Counted from the stretch's first letter, positions 31,246 through 43,706 are shown. The stretch: DNA of 64,000 bases from Strigamia acuminata (GCA_949358305.1 OX442317.1:2540001-2604000); one strand, 5' to 3'. Made by a program: numbers and translations. Notes: a model not told the origin generated them from the letters alone.

Positions 31246-31965
31246 TCTTTTTCTTTATTTCTTCTTTCGTGTGTTGTTATGTTTTAATTAAATAAATAAA
31301 TAGTAGTTGTCGTACAATTTCATCATCAAACAAGTGGTTTAACATCGTTGTTATTACTGTTTGTTTGTTAAATTATTTGTCGTGTTCGGTTCGGCTTTGT
31401 GGAACAATCATGATTGTGTGAAAAGTTTGGGACACCTGTCGTTGATTTCGTGTATCACCTGTTGTCTGGTGTGCTTTTTAGCCACTGACTGTCGGGTCCC
31501 GTTGGCAGGACTGAGACCGAATTGGCGTTCTATTTTTCTCTCCTTTCAGGTCGGGAGATGGACAAACGCCATGCGGAACGGCAGTTGCGATCGGTCGTCC
31601 ATCGCGGTATTCTCGCGCTAGTTTTATGCTTGTATTGGACGCGCACACATTGCAAAAATAAAAGATAAATTAGCGTACTGTATCGAAACCTTGGTCCGGC
31701 TTTTGAGGAATTTTTTTTTTTCTTTCTCGTCAACAAAATATACGCGCGATCACACGTAATAACGTCAAAAAATGTTTAATAAACGCCCAAAAACCGTGCA
31801 TTGGAGTCGTGAGCGCATTCCGTATTGCAGCGCGACCACGCGCGGATGCACATTGGAGTCGTGGACGACTTTGCGTCGCAATGTGATCGCGGGGAACGGG
31901 CTACACGCACGCTCGAATATGATGCGCGCGTCGGCAAACAATATTATCTCGTGATCGCGCGTCGT
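31246..31965. other. Island spacer, no firm gene
   Basis: Contains AATAAATAAATA at ~31286 (possible poly(A) signal of island gene 1). A 3' splice-site-like TCCTTTCAG at ~31550 is followed by a short open stretch to 31621. I cannot chain it to a gene. Confidence 0.4.
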
Positions 31966-32195
31966 GAACCTACCGGGCGGATGTGACGCGTGAATAACCC
32001 CAGGATCAAGTTTCACGAAAACCTGATTTCGAAGAAAAAAACAACATACCGGTCAGATGTGACGCGTGGATAACCCCAGGGTCAGGTTTCACGAAAACCT
32101 GATTTCGAGGAAAAAATAACCTACCAGGCGGATGTGACGCATGGATAACCCCAGGATCAGGTTTCACGAAAACCTGATTTCAAGGAAAAAACGAA
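31966..32195. repeat. Three ~75-bp tandem repeats with a small hairpin
   Basis: Three copies of a unit containing GATGTGACGCGT, GATAACCCCAGG and the fold-back CAGGTTTCACGAAAACCTG. A possibly related single motif (AACCTCAGGAT...AAAACCTGATTT) lies at about 49938-49970. Confidence 0.9.
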
Positions 32196-33290
32196 AAGAC
32201 GCACAAAGACTACAGGATAAAAATGATACGTAGAGAGAAGAAAATAGAAATTGATTCCCCGATTCGTGAAATTAATTTCACATCGTGTACTCCAACCATT
32301 AATTGCATTGTCGTATTAGGTGTTGTGTGAAACGAAGATCGTAAACGTTTCGATCGGTTTACGATTTAAATTTCATCTCTCGGTGCGCGTCGCATCGTCC
32401 TAAATGACGCGAATTCATATCACCGCGTTCGCCAGATTCACGAGCACTTCCAAACCGTTCGTTTCGGACCTTCGCGGGGATCCGGAGGGTTTCGGTGTCT
32501 GTCTGGTCTCATGTCCCAGACTCGCTGCGTTGCGCAGTCACCGGCCAACCAAATGTGTCGGTTAGACGCGTCGCAATGAATAGGGGCAGACATGGATGTG
32601 TGTTAAAAAATAAACAATAGTTGGCTGCTGCGGATAACCTCGACCACTCGTCTCAATCGTTCGCTCAACCGACAGGGGCGCACCACTGCAGATTTAAATT
32701 TTCAGATTTCAATGGGAGACCTTGTCTCACACAAGGTACGGAATCTCCTTTGTGCCATCCTCGATTCAATCGTTAAAGACAGCATGCTCCTCGACCAGGA
32801 CTGACTAATAGAATCAACTGACATTTTACCCACCGCGTTTGATCGCGCGCGTGCTTTTCTTCTCCCTGCCCATCCGTCCGCTTGTTTATTCTATCGTTTG
32901 GGCGATGTTGCGGAACAAAACCGTCTACCTTTTTTATCGCCTTTACACGACCTTTCTTTATTACCCTCCTTCTTGGAATGTGCGTGGCCCCTAGCAATTA
33001 CGTAACCAAACAGGGTGCTCACGTTGTTCTCTCTTTTGGTCTAGATAATCCCATTTTCTCCACCGCCACTCAAACACGCCCACATAAAAAATCCAAAGAT
33101 TTGTTTATTTTATTTTATTTTTCTATTTAACAAAACAGACAAACAAAACAAATCGAAAATTAGAGAGAAAATCTGAATAAAAATTGAATAAAGATTGAAA
33201 CAAAAATTGAATAAAAATCGAATGAAAATTGTAATAGAAATTGAATAAAAAAATTGGAGTAAAAATTGGAATGAAAATAGAAAAAAATTG
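32196..33290. other. Island spacer, no gene seen
   Basis: CpG-rich intergenic sequence without a convincing exon chain; short ORFs only. Confidence 0.4.
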
Positions 33291-33492
33291 ACAAATCCAA
33301 CGACGCATTCGATTGCGGTGGCCACCGAGGTGGCCGCCGCCACTGCACGCAAAGCTTCTCGGATGGTTTCGGGGCTCCTCCATCTCCATCTCCCTGCACG
33401 CCACCGTGGTCGATTCCGCCACCGTGGTCGATTCCGCCACCATACCGACCGCCAAGGCAATCGTCCAAAAACGAGTTTAGGTCCTCCAACAT
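33290..33492 (-). other. Possible exon of an unrecognised minus-strand gene
   Basis: An ATG at 33492 opens MLEDLNSFLDDCLGGRYGG, then Gly/Asp/His repeats. Another frame of the same stretch encodes an Ala/Val-rich segment (EALRAVAAATSVATAIEC) that loosely resembles the Ala-rich protein at 46567-47200. A splice between the frames (GTGGCGTGCAG acceptor) is possible. Not enough to define a gene; it may be a remnant. Confidence 0.25.
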
Positions 33493-34429
33493 AAACGCGA
33501 AGCGGATGGCCGCGACAATCCTGTCCGACCAAATCCGCGCGCGATGCCACTGCCTCTACACCGGCGGTCTCGGCGCAAGACAGTTGGTAGAAGAAGAGCG
33601 AAATAAAAAATTAACATTTGAATTAATAATTGGTCAAGACGCTGGGCCAGTCACTTCGGTCGCGCGCGTAGTAACAACGCGCCGGGTACACGCGTCTAGC
33701 CGAGGTCTTCTGTTTACCCATTTGGAAAGAAAGAGAAAATGAATAAACGTAATTTAATGAGAAGCAAATACTTGTAGATGCAAATAAAACGTAGGGGAGA
33801 GGGGGGGGGGGGGGGGGAAGAAAAACCCAAACCAAACAAAACCAAACAGAGTTTGAAACTGCACGGCGTGATTAAGTCTGTCTCGACGTGCCAAAAATGC
33901 CAAAACAATGACAAAGTATGTGTTAAATGAATGCCGCTTCTTTCTTTGTTTGTTTCTTCATTCGTCTGTTCGTTGTGTGAAAATAAAACAAATTGGTCAA
34001 TTACACACGTCGAGTTTGGTCCAGAAAACTCACACAACGCAATGAAGACCACCTCGCATGCTTGTTAAAAATTAAAAAGTGATGGCGATGCACGGGGTCT
34101 CCCGCCCGTGCGCGTGTGCACATGCTAATGTAATGTACGCACGCGCACGGGCGGGCGGTCGAGTGAATGCGTGAATCGTCTCTCCACTCGCTCGTTTGTT
34201 TGAAAATAGACACTCGCACTACTTACAGTACCAAAATCCCTCCCCCCACCTATTCACGTTGTCGCAGTTACGTCAAGGTATCACGACGCGCAACAAAAAA
34301 AGGAAGAAAGATTTTTATCTATTGCGCCACACTCCATTTCGTGAAACACGCGTGTGTATCGATACGTTCGAGCGTTTTATCTGCAAGGTGAGAAAATAGT
34401 CGGTTTCCCCGACCACCATATTTTAATTT

Positions 34430-34740
34430 AGCCGACTGACTGACTGACTGACTGACTGACTGACTGACAGATAGATAGATAGATAGATAGATAGATGGAT
34501 AGACAGGGAAACAAACAAACGACTAAACAGGCGGTCGGGGATAAACGAGTGAAAACACGATGCGAGCACGGGCGGGGAAACCCCGTATTGTAACACAATA
34601 ACCGCCATTGTTTACCGATTTGTTCGCTCATTTATTCACTTGACAATAACAATAATAATAATAATAATAGTAATACCTGTAAAAGCAATAATAGTGATAA
34701 TAATAGTAATAATAATAATAATAGTAATAGAAAGAGAGAG
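34430..34740. repeat. Microsatellite cluster
   Basis: (GACT)n then (AGAT)n at ~34434-34500, and (AAT)n with AGT interruptions at ~34645-34730. Lies in the presumed 5' region of island gene 2. Confidence 0.9.
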
Positions 34741-34803
34741 ATACGCGCATACGCTTATTGACGAAATGTGAATTTCTGTACAGGTGTGCGGACTGGAAAA
34801 AAA

Positions 34804-37800
34804 ATGGAGAAACAGAAAAAGAAAAAAAACCAGAAGGTAGCGAGGAAGAAGTTAAAGGGAACGAAGAAATGGAATACGACCGACAGCCAGAGATCGGATA
34901 TAGATGGTCAACCGATAGATAGTCAGGTGTCGGTGTACTCGGATAGCCAGTTGGTCGACGAGATGGATATCCAGCACAGAGATGACGACGACAGCGATTC
35001 CGAAACGAGAACACAAAGAAGAAGCAACGACGAAGATGCCCGGAAAAATCGGACGAAAAAAAGCGTCAAGAAGACGCGCGTTTTGACGAAAAAGGACGAC
35101 GAGACGATAAGATCCTCGACGGAGAATGGTGCCGAGAAGGTGCAAATTTTGATGGAAGTGGGCGACAAATTGGAGAAAACCACAACCAAAAATGATGAAG
35201 CCGAGGCAACGAAAATTTTGACAAGAGAAGATGACGAGTGGGCGAATCTGAACAAAAGTCTTATTTTATTCGAGGACAACGAGGCACCCGATGCAGACAA
35301 ACTACAAGAAAAACAAGAACGGTGAGTAGAAACGCAAATTGTTTGATTTGAATCGCACCGAAGAAGTTATCGCGCGGTTTACATCTATAGCGCGCGCATA
35401 TAACGCGCGGCTCAAAGCGTGCGAATTGCGATCCGTTTTTTTTTTTTTTTTTTGGCGCTCGATGCTAGTAACTCGCGATGATTTATTTGTTATTCTATTT
35501 AATCGTTTATTTATTTTTTTATCCCCCCCCCCCCCCCCCCCCCCACTAGACTCGATGACGGCAGACTCACGTCGACGATGCCGAGAACAGAGGATGTAAC
35601 GGTTCTAAAAACACGCGTAGATTTCTTGTACCAGCAAGAAGAGGGACGTGGGACTAAATACACACAAATTGCGGAAGAATTACGCACCCTTAATCAAAGG
35701 TTGAGTGTAATCGAAGAAAGACTCACGACCGCCAGTACATCGCAACACATGACCGCAAGTACATCGCAACGCGTGACCACTAGTGCGTCGCAACAGGCTA
35801 TTTGGTCGTCCTACGACCACCTTAAGGTAACAACGACGACAATCAATCAGCTCATTCGTTCGTTCGTTTGTTCGTTCAATCATCTTTCTCGTTTAGGACA
35901 AACCTGTCATCGATACGAGAAATGGGGTGTGTTGGTTGTGTCCCGACTCAAACAAAGTCCCGAAGGGCCCCAAAGCCGACATATGTAATCACTGGCGGCA
36001 TATGCACAACGTTGGAAAAATCAAACCGGCCAGGGAGTTGTTGCGCAATCACGTTGGCAACTTTGAGAACTTTTGTCGGGTATTTCCTAGCGCGTACGCG
36101 CGCGATTCGTTTGTTCGCCTTTATTTACAATGTAAGCTGCGTAGCTCGGACATAACACCGTCCGGACAACTACGTGGTCCGGACAATTTTGTCCGGGCCC
36201 GGGCCCAACCAATAAGGAGCGATGCTAGATTTACTCTTTGGTTTGGACGACTTCCCTTTCCGAATTCCGGGCAAAGCGGTGCATCCCATATAAGGAAAAA
36301 ATTACCGTGTGGTTCGGACAAAAATAAAAAATGTCGATTTTCCAATGAAATAAATTAGAAAAAAAAACAAAAACAAAAACACTAAAATAAAAAAAAATAA
36401 ATAAATAAAAAAAGGTGTACACACCCTACAGAACGAACATCGCCTGGACTGGACACATTTCTGGGCCCCATCCTACATCCGGGCTACATAGCTTACACTG
36501 TATTTCTTTATTTATTTGTTTGTTTATTTACTTATTTATTAATTTAATTTATTTATTTATTTATTTATTTTTTTTTTTAATTTATTTTTTTTTTTTTTTT
36601 TTTCCCCCATTTTCATTGATGTGATCATCTCAATCGTTCATCTCTTCTTCAACAGGCACTGATGTTAACGAGGAAGAAGGCGGACGACTGTCCTTTATGC
36701 AACACACGATCAGAAAATATGCAATATCATTTGCGAGAGACACACAGATTCGACGTACTGCCCACATTTCTGAAGCTAAGTGGGAAGGGCACGAAGAGAG
36801 GAGGTGATACCCCTCCCCACCACAGTGGTGCTCGACAACAGCAAGGGAACGAGAAGAAGAAGAAGGGTGACGAGGTGAGGGAAAAACAATTCGGTTTATT
36901 TGTCATTGACATTTTCTCTCTCTAGGCAATCGTGGTAACACCAAAGACCATGAAGTTGTTGCGAGAAGGATACACGCAATGGGAGAAGAACGTGAGTGTC
37001 TCGCCCCAAGGACCTGCCCGGGCAACTAGACTGATCGATTGTCCGTCTGTTTGTTTGTTTGTTTTATTTCAGCAACCCATCGATTTGAATCGACAAGCTC
37101 GGGCCCTAGAGTTTTTGTTCGGGAAGACACGACCCGACGACGATGACAGTAGCGACATCGAAGACGACGAAGACGAAGGCGAAGACGAAGACGAAGGCGA
37201 AGGCGAAGGCGATGGAAACGGTGGAAACGACGGCGGTCGCGTCGGACATGGTCGCGGCACCGCTCCTGGACGCGGGATGAAGCGCGATTGCGGTCTAATC
37301 GCTAGCATTGCGAAGAGCAAACGCGAACGTGAGGCTAAACAAATACGTGGACGCGGGCCGACTCCCACTACAAAGTCGTCGCCATCGTCGTCGTCGTCGT
37401 CGTCGCCGGACAATGACAAACCGGATCCGTTCAAGGTAAAGGAAAGGGATCCTTTCCGCTGCTCTCATTAATTTGGTGGTTCGTGTTTGACTGAAATTTC
37501 AGACAGCCTTGTATCGCGAGAAACGAGACATCACGGGAAGCAAATGCGACAGTGTTTACTGCGCGGAGTCGACTAGTCCGCGACTGAGTTGCAAATCGTG
37601 TTCCTCTTCGGTACACGAAGAATGTGTGGGGCGGACATGGACCAACCGGAAAAGCTACACCAAGTTCTTTTGTAGCGGTTGTCGTAAAATTCGTCCCGCT
37701 CCTATCACGAAACTGCGGTGAGTGTTTTCTTTCATTTTATTCTGTAATTAACTATAATTTTTTTGACCACACCGTAGTCTAATTCGCTTGTTCATTATTT

Positions 37801-38363
37801 TACACAGGTACTCCACTTACTCGATTGAGCAAAATCTCACCAAACACTTCAACATCTGCTTCCAACACGTCGCAGACGTACTCAATGGAAAGGTTAAAAG
37901 TTGGCGGATGAACCTCTTTGACAAAGGTGCCCCGAAGCGATCGTCCATGTCGACCAACCGACACGATTTACTGATCCAAGACGAAGAACTGGTACAGACT
38001 ATAGATTTTTTATTATTTTTATATGTTTTTGTTTGTTTGTTTGTTTGTTTGTTTGTTTGTTTGTTCGTTCTTTGCTTTCGTTCGATTGAATTTTGCTCAT
38101 TTACATTTCAGTGCAAACGTTTTGCTCATTCTATTATAAAGAAAATAAGGACGGAGCTGCCCATAAAAACACAGTATGCGCAGACGTGGGGACCAGACGG
38201 AATTGAAACATTCATGACAGCGGTCGCAATTCCCGAATTTCTGACCCGATTGATCTCTAAGATCGAGGACATCGACCGGGACCACGCAGACTTTTTCCTG
38301 GCTAATGTGGATCGCCCGCGGTATTTTGTTGACGATTTGAAAGACACGCGTGCCAGTCCGTGA
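34804..38363 (+). CDS. Island gene 2: two C2H2-like fingers plus PHD-like finger
   Basis: Nine exons (34804-35321, 35550-35826, 35897-36079, 36656-36874, 36926-36991, 37073-37435, 37503-37717, 37808-37991, 38112-38363) join to 758 residues. Order: a Lys-rich then Asp/Glu-rich charged region (1-170); a coiled coil (TLNQRLSVIEERL) followed by three TSTSQ-like Ser/Thr/Gln repeats; a finger with Cys277, Cys280, His297 and His300/302 (CWLCP...CNHWRHMH); a second finger Cys338, Cys341, His351, His356 (CPLC...YHLRETH); an acidic run, then a GRG/Ser-rich linker; a Cys4-His-Cys3 PHD-like finger at 557-602; and an unassigned helical C-terminal domain of about 155 residues. PHD fingers bind histone tails in known families, so a nuclear chromatin role is inferred. 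A noncoding or coding 5' exon may exist: AG lies just before 34792 and an open exon ends at a GTGAG donor at 34387. Confidence 0.75.
35523..35544. repeat. C22 homopolymer acting as polypyrimidine tract
   Basis: Twenty-two consecutive C bases stand four bases before the ACTAG acceptor of exon 35550-35826. Confidence 0.95.
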
Positions 38364-39458
38364 AACGGCACAGTTTGTCAGATTTTCTTTTCTATTTTTT
38401 ATTTTTCATTTGTGGTTTCGAATAAACAAACACGCACCCCGTTTCGCATTGTTTTTCTTTCGTTTATTTATTTATCCATGCGTTTAACAAAATTTTCAGC
38501 ACATAAATTGTTGTTGTGTAAAATTGCACACGCACGCGCGGTTGATTATATACACGCGCGTCCGATTTCCATACTCGCCTCTCGACCGCGCGAGCCTTGT
38601 GAAAGCCCTGTGGTTTCCCATCATCCCTCGGTTCATCCTACACGCGTTCTGCACGACGACGGCGTGGCAGCGAGTAGTTGGTCAACTGCCAAGTACTTTT
38701 CCAGCGAGAAAAAGAGGAAGAAAATTGAATCAACCGGTCTATCAACCGGCCTATCCATCGAATTAAGCAGGTATGTCGACGAGCGAGCGCCATGTTCGCG
38801 GACGGACACAGACGGGAACCACAAGCGGTGTAATTGTCACCATCTTGCTCCCACAGATATTTCGAGAGAAATATTTGACGAAAATAGCGTGGGTAGATAT
38901 TTTCACCAGTTGCATTCAAAAGCTAACATAATTTGTATTTTACTCTAAATTTAAATGAAGATTGGCATCATTTACCATTTAAACCCGTGATGAAATTTAA
39001 AACGCATCGGTATTTCAAGGGGGAAGGGAGGATAACACGTGTGCCATTGCTTCCCCTTTAATCACGTTCCCAGCACGTGACAACGATCACGTTCATCCGC
39101 GCTGCACACGCGCACCAACCCGCGCGCCATTTAATGACCGCGCGTTATTTGCAAACCCGAACCCCCTATTATCAGATACCCGTGTCCAACCCTTCTCGGA
39201 GGTTTGTTAAAAGATCTACTCGACCGACTCTGGTAAATCGCGAAGAAAGGTGCACCAAATGTTGTCGCAATAATGCATATACATATCGTGGGAATATCCT
39301 GCATCCTATTTTCCCTGAAATACCAATGCAAATAGCCACCCGCGCTATTTCCACTGCAAAATTTTCTCGTTCGTCCGTACTTACTTTACTTTACTTTACT
39401 TTACTTTTTTTTTGTTTTATTTTTTGTTTTTTTGTTTTGTTTTGTTTTGCCTAGGTCC
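38364..39458. other. Spacer between island gene 2 and the transposase
   Basis: Holds the AATAAA at ~38420, CG-rich sequence with a long but feature-poor ORF (38412-38948), a dispersed repeat copy (38890-39012) and an (ACTTT)n run at ~39380-39405 upstream of a CTAG acceptor. The transposase promoter is probably here. Confidence 0.45.
38890..39012. repeat. Dispersed repeat also found at 50.7 and 53.2 kb
   Basis: CAGTTGCATTCAAAAGCTAA...TTGTATTTTACT...AAATTTAAATGA...TTTAAACCC matches 50665-50765 and 53200-53280 in order and orientation, at lower identity. It links the island to the right-hand repeat field. Confidence 0.65.
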
Positions 39459-41779
39459 ATGACGGACGGTTTTCCAAAAACGCCCAACGACACGCGCGTA
39501 TGGGCCGCCACGACGACGCGGTACCGACAGGACGTCGGATTCGACGGCGAAACACCCGGCTATCGCGGCCGATGCGTGGCTACCAGCTCGGAATTCGACT
39601 ATTTCGAGGAACTCTTCGGCGAGGCGGCCCGCTTCACCGTGACGGCGACGAACCGGGCCATTCGGAGAGAGGCGAAGCAGGAGAAAGAAGTGGGAAGAAC
39701 GCGAGTACAGGTGTTGGGAAAAGTTGACGCACACGTTGCACACGTCGTTCACGGGGGTTCTCAGACGCGCTTTTGGTTGATTGTTCGTATAATATACATG
39801 TTTTTCGTTTTAGACGCGTTCGATGCAACGACCACGAGGTCCGAGAACTAGACAAAGAACGTTGGTCGCCGTGGCTTGCGGTAGTGGCGCTGGAGCACCC
39901 GGACCACAACGCAGTGTTTTGAGAGTGTGTATCACCGCGGCCGACAGAAGGGCAGCCGAGCTGGCCGCCGGGCGACAGCCCCGACTTCCGTCTCGATCGC
40001 AACACCCGCCACAACCGAGAGGGACAGCGACAAGGGCGCGCGCGCGGGTCCGCCCTCTAACGCTCGATGAGTTTTATGTATATCTAGGGATCCACGTCTT
40101 GGCCGGCTACAACAAACAACCCGAATTGCGACACTACTGGTCGAGCAGCAACGTCGGCGATCTCGGTGCACCGGCCGTTGGGCGAGCCATGACACACAAG
40201 AGGTTTCAGGAGATTTCGCGGTACCTTCATTACGGCACGCAACCGTCCTACCAACGGTTGCACGTTACCGGCTCTGCACGCGGCCCCGATGGCGGCAGCA
40301 CAACGGCGGAAAGGGTGTCATTTTTGAAAGAACGCGAACAGGACGACCGCGCGATGAAAGTTCGCTTGTTCGCCGACCTGGTCAACAAACGCTTCCGCGC
40401 ATGTCGGCAACCAAGGACGACGCTCTGCATTGACGAGTCGATGATCGCCTTCCGAGGTCGATCAAAGATAAAAGTGCGTACATTTATTTATTTATTCATC
40501 CAGTTGTCTACATTTGTTCATTCGTTCGGCAAATTTCTTCCAGGTCTTCCAACCGGCCAAACCCATCAAATGGGGATTTGAACTTTTCACGTTGTGCGAA
40601 GCGGGCACCGGCTACGTGCTGAACGACGAGGTGCACTTGGGTAAGCGCACCAAGATGTATTTTGACCCGGACGAAGAGCCGGAACCAGAGTGAGTCAATT
40701 CATCGCCTTTTCTATTTTCACCTCGGATTGCTTTACTCCAAACTTGCTAGGTATCCGGGTAGTGTCCTCGGACGCATCGTCGTATACGTGGCCAGACACT
40801 ATCTCGGCATGGGGTACACTATCGCCTGCGATAATCGATTTTCGTCCGCCGTGTTATTCGAACACCTCTTCACCCGCCACAACACCATGGCCGTGGGGAC
40901 GCTGCGGGCCAATTCGGCCCAGATGCCATCAGATTTTTCGACACTCAGACGATATCAAGGCAACCGGAGAGGTAACGCATTTGCTCGGACGTGAACGCGC
41001 GTTTGATTCATTCAATTATTAATTTTTATTCTATCTATCTCTCTCATTTTTTTTTTTTTTGTAGGCGATTTCATACAACGACAAAACGGTCGGTTGGTGC
41101 TCACTGCGTGGCGAGACACAACCACCGTGAGTTTGCTCAGTACGAACGTCGACCCACTGTCAGCGGCCGGCCGTGTCTCGCGTCGTATCGGTGGCAGGAA
41201 CGTGGATATTGCATGTCCGGCGCCCGCACTGTCCTACATCGAAAATTTTCATTGGGTAGACGTCTTGAACCGACTCGTCTCCTCATTCCACATCGGACGC
41301 CGGTCCAGTTATTGGCACCGATACTTCTTCTTTCAAAAGCTGAATCAAGGTGGGATCAAGGCCCCAATCTCTGATTATTATCATTATTGTTATCGTTACA
41401 ATCTTAATCTCGACTCGTCGTTTTCCATTTATTCCCCGCAGTGTGTGTCAACGCCCGAATCAACATGCGCGAAGTCACAGCCTCCGCGCGCGGCGATCGA
41501 TCGCAATTACAATTCCGAAGGGCACTTGTCGCTCAACTCTTGGCTCGGGAGAGGACGAGGACGACAACCACGGCCTCGCGCGCGGCCCTACCTACTGGAC
41601 CCGTCGTCCATCGAATGGAGCGCGCGGGGAAAAGTTGTCGATGCGTGGTGTGTCGCGAGGTCCACAAAGAACGCCACGAGAGCAGTTTCTGGTGCGCTCC
41701 CTGCCGGACCCACCTATGTCGCCCACGCTACCGCAATTGTTTCCAACTCCACGAAGCCGGCGTGGGTAGATTGCCGTGA
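39459..41779 (+). CDS. piggyBac-type transposase, intact
   Basis: DDE transposase of the piggyBac family (DDE_Tnp_1_7), which excises and inserts DNA at TTAA sites. Six exons (39459-39710, 39814-40473, 40544-40689, 40751-40971, 41065-41349, 41442-41779) join to 633 residues. Catalytic Asp residues are visible as Asp291 (LCIDESMIAFRGRSKIK), Asp380 (GYTIACDNRFSS) and Asp492 (ENFHWVDVLNR). The N-terminal helical block LTLDEFYVYLGIHVLAGYN is typical. The C-terminus has the Cys-rich domain (CRCVVC...FWCAPC...HLC...NCF...H), used by the family to bind transposon ends. An Arg/Pro/Gly-rich insertion (~residues 85-160) is unusual. No frameshift or stop. Five introns and no obvious terminal repeats nearby leave both options open: an active spliced transposon or a domesticated gene. 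The splice before 39459 suggests an upstream noncoding exon. Confidence 0.9.
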
Positions 41780-42014
41780 TTTTCTATGCTCTTTTGTTTG
41801 TAAAACTAAATAAATAAATAAATAAATAAACTTTTATGATTTCCACCAGAACATGTAACAATTTTTTTTTATCTATTTATCGTGTGATAGATGCAGCGGT
41901 GGCGATGATGAGATGACAATAATAATAGTAATAATAATAATAATAATTAAAATAAGAATGGGCATCAATTGACTCGTTGGTCTCGCGTCGGTTTTTGTAT
42001 CGTCCGAGTCGCCC

Positions 42015-43368
42015 TCAAATTGTTTCGGGTTTTTCTGGTTGCTCGGTTTGAATGGCTTTGTCAAAAAGATCCGGGGGGCGACTCAACTTTGGAAACGACC
42101 CCTAAAAAGAGAGAGAGAATGAAGGGGGGGGAAAAAAAAAAAAAAAAAAAAAAAGAAAGAGAAAGAAAGAAAGAGATAGATACACTCACGAATCTGGCGA
42201 TCAACCGCGAACTCCGTTCTTGGTTACGTCGAATTTGCCACTCCTTCCGCAACCGGTCTTTGAGACTTTCCACCAGCACTTCGAGCGCCTCTATCTTCGC
42301 GGCCCGAACCCCTAGCTCCGTTGAATTATTTTTCAACTGCTCCGCATAACCTCCTACATACCGGGCCCACGATACTCCTTGTCCGGGTGGGCGCATTGCC
42401 CATTCCCGCTGCTGCCTCAGGTCTTCTTTGCGACACTTCTTTTGCCTCTTTAGGTCCTTTTCGCGCCACTCCTCCAACTGAATTTTTTTTTCTCGCTCCA
42501 GTTGCGCGAGACGCAATTGTAATTGATGCTCCTCATATTCCTTATGGTATTTCAATTGTTGTCGGTATTCTTTTTGGTGCCACGCATCCAGATCTTTCAT
42601 CCTCTCTGTGATCATCAATTTTTCTTTTTCCTCCAGTTGCCCTCGAAGCGATCCTATCTCTCGCTTCAACTCCCCCAACTCGTCATCCACGACTCGACGC
42701 AACTGTCGCTGCTCCTCTCGTGTTTGTTGAATTTGCGCCAATAGAAACCGCGCGCTCATTGATTCTCCATTTTCTCGCTCTTCCTCTCCAATCGCGCGTT
42801 TCCGTTTCTCTCCAATCGCGCGTTCCCAATCCTCTCCAATCGCGCGTTCCAAATCCTCTCCAATCGCGCGTTCCAGATCTTCTCCAATCGCGCGTTTCCG
42901 ATTCTCCTCAATCGCGAGTTCCCGTTCCATCTCGACATCTTCTCCCATCGCGGGTCGCTCATCTCCTCCTCCTCCCTCGCATGGTACTTCTACCTCAACC
43001 ACCCCAATCTAGAGACACAGACCAGTAGATGGGTAAGTAAGTAAGTAAATGGACGAATTAATGGATCGAGGTGAACCAAGGCACGACATTACAGATTCTC
43101 ACTTCGATTTCGTGTTCCTCTTTAGCACTGCACAACGGTGCGTCGTTGACGTTGGCGGCGGCGGCGACAATAGTGAGGGTGGCGTCATCGTCCCCTTCCT
43201 CGTCATCGACCTGGAAATAATTAATCAATCAAATCAGAAAAATATGCACATACGCGCCGTACCACTCCGTTTAATAGCCCGGGTTCATAAGGATGTAAAC
43301 GCGCTTACCACGATAACGGGAATAGGTGGCCATCTTGGTCGCCTCTCTTCTTCACGCTTCGGTTCCAT
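42015..43368 (-). CDS. Island gene 3: long coiled-coil protein
   Basis: Four exons (43309-43368, 43103-43210, 42190-43008, 42015-42101) join to 357 residues. An N-terminal basic/Pro segment (MEPKREEERRPRWPPIP) is followed by an acidic then Ala/Val patch and by about five tandem copies of an eight-residue repeat (RAIGEDLE type). Then comes a long Glu/Arg/Lys/Gln coiled coil (LGELKREIGSLRGQLEEKEK and on for ~130 residues), a short WARYVGGYAEQ segment and a second coil. The protein should dimerise. No known domain. Convergent with the transposase: stop codons are 235 bp apart. Poly-A/GA runs fill the intron at 42102-42189. Confidence 0.7.
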
Positions 43369-43599
43369 CTGAAAACGGACAATTTCGACACCGCTGAGAG
43401 AATAAAACGACGATGGTGGTGGCAACATCAATGTTGGTTCGTTGTGCCACGAGTTTCCGGTTGTTGGGAAAGTAGAATAGTTGGACCACTCGCTGTGTGA
43501 CGCCGTCGAGCGAGGGGGCAGCCACACGTGCGCGGCGAACTGAAATGTCGTGACACTACGGCGCTATGACGCGATACCTAGTGACACTAATTGCAAACA

Positions 43600-43602
43600 A
43601 AA

Positions 43603-43665
<63 letters not shown>

Positions 43666-43682
43666 ACAACAAACAACAACAC
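43600..43682. repeat. (CAA)n microsatellite
   Basis: More than 20 CAA repeats just upstream of the tRNA-like sequence; read in one frame it gives poly-Gln, which is not part of a supported gene. Confidence 0.95.
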
Positions 43683-43706
43683 CGATAACGGCGACCTTTT
43701 ATCGTC

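Noticed and set aside
34628-35014. Minus-strand ORF with poly-Tyr and Ser/Pro
   Set aside because: It is the antisense of (AAT)n repeats and of the supported island gene 2 exon.
37069-37434. Minus-strand Ser/Pro-rich ORF
   Set aside because: Antisense shadow of the acidic exon of island gene 2; no independent splice signals.
38412-38948. Plus-strand ORF of 178 codons after island gene 2
   Set aside because: Ends inside a dispersed repeat, has no splice signals or recognisable composition, and begins in the 3' UTR of the preceding gene.
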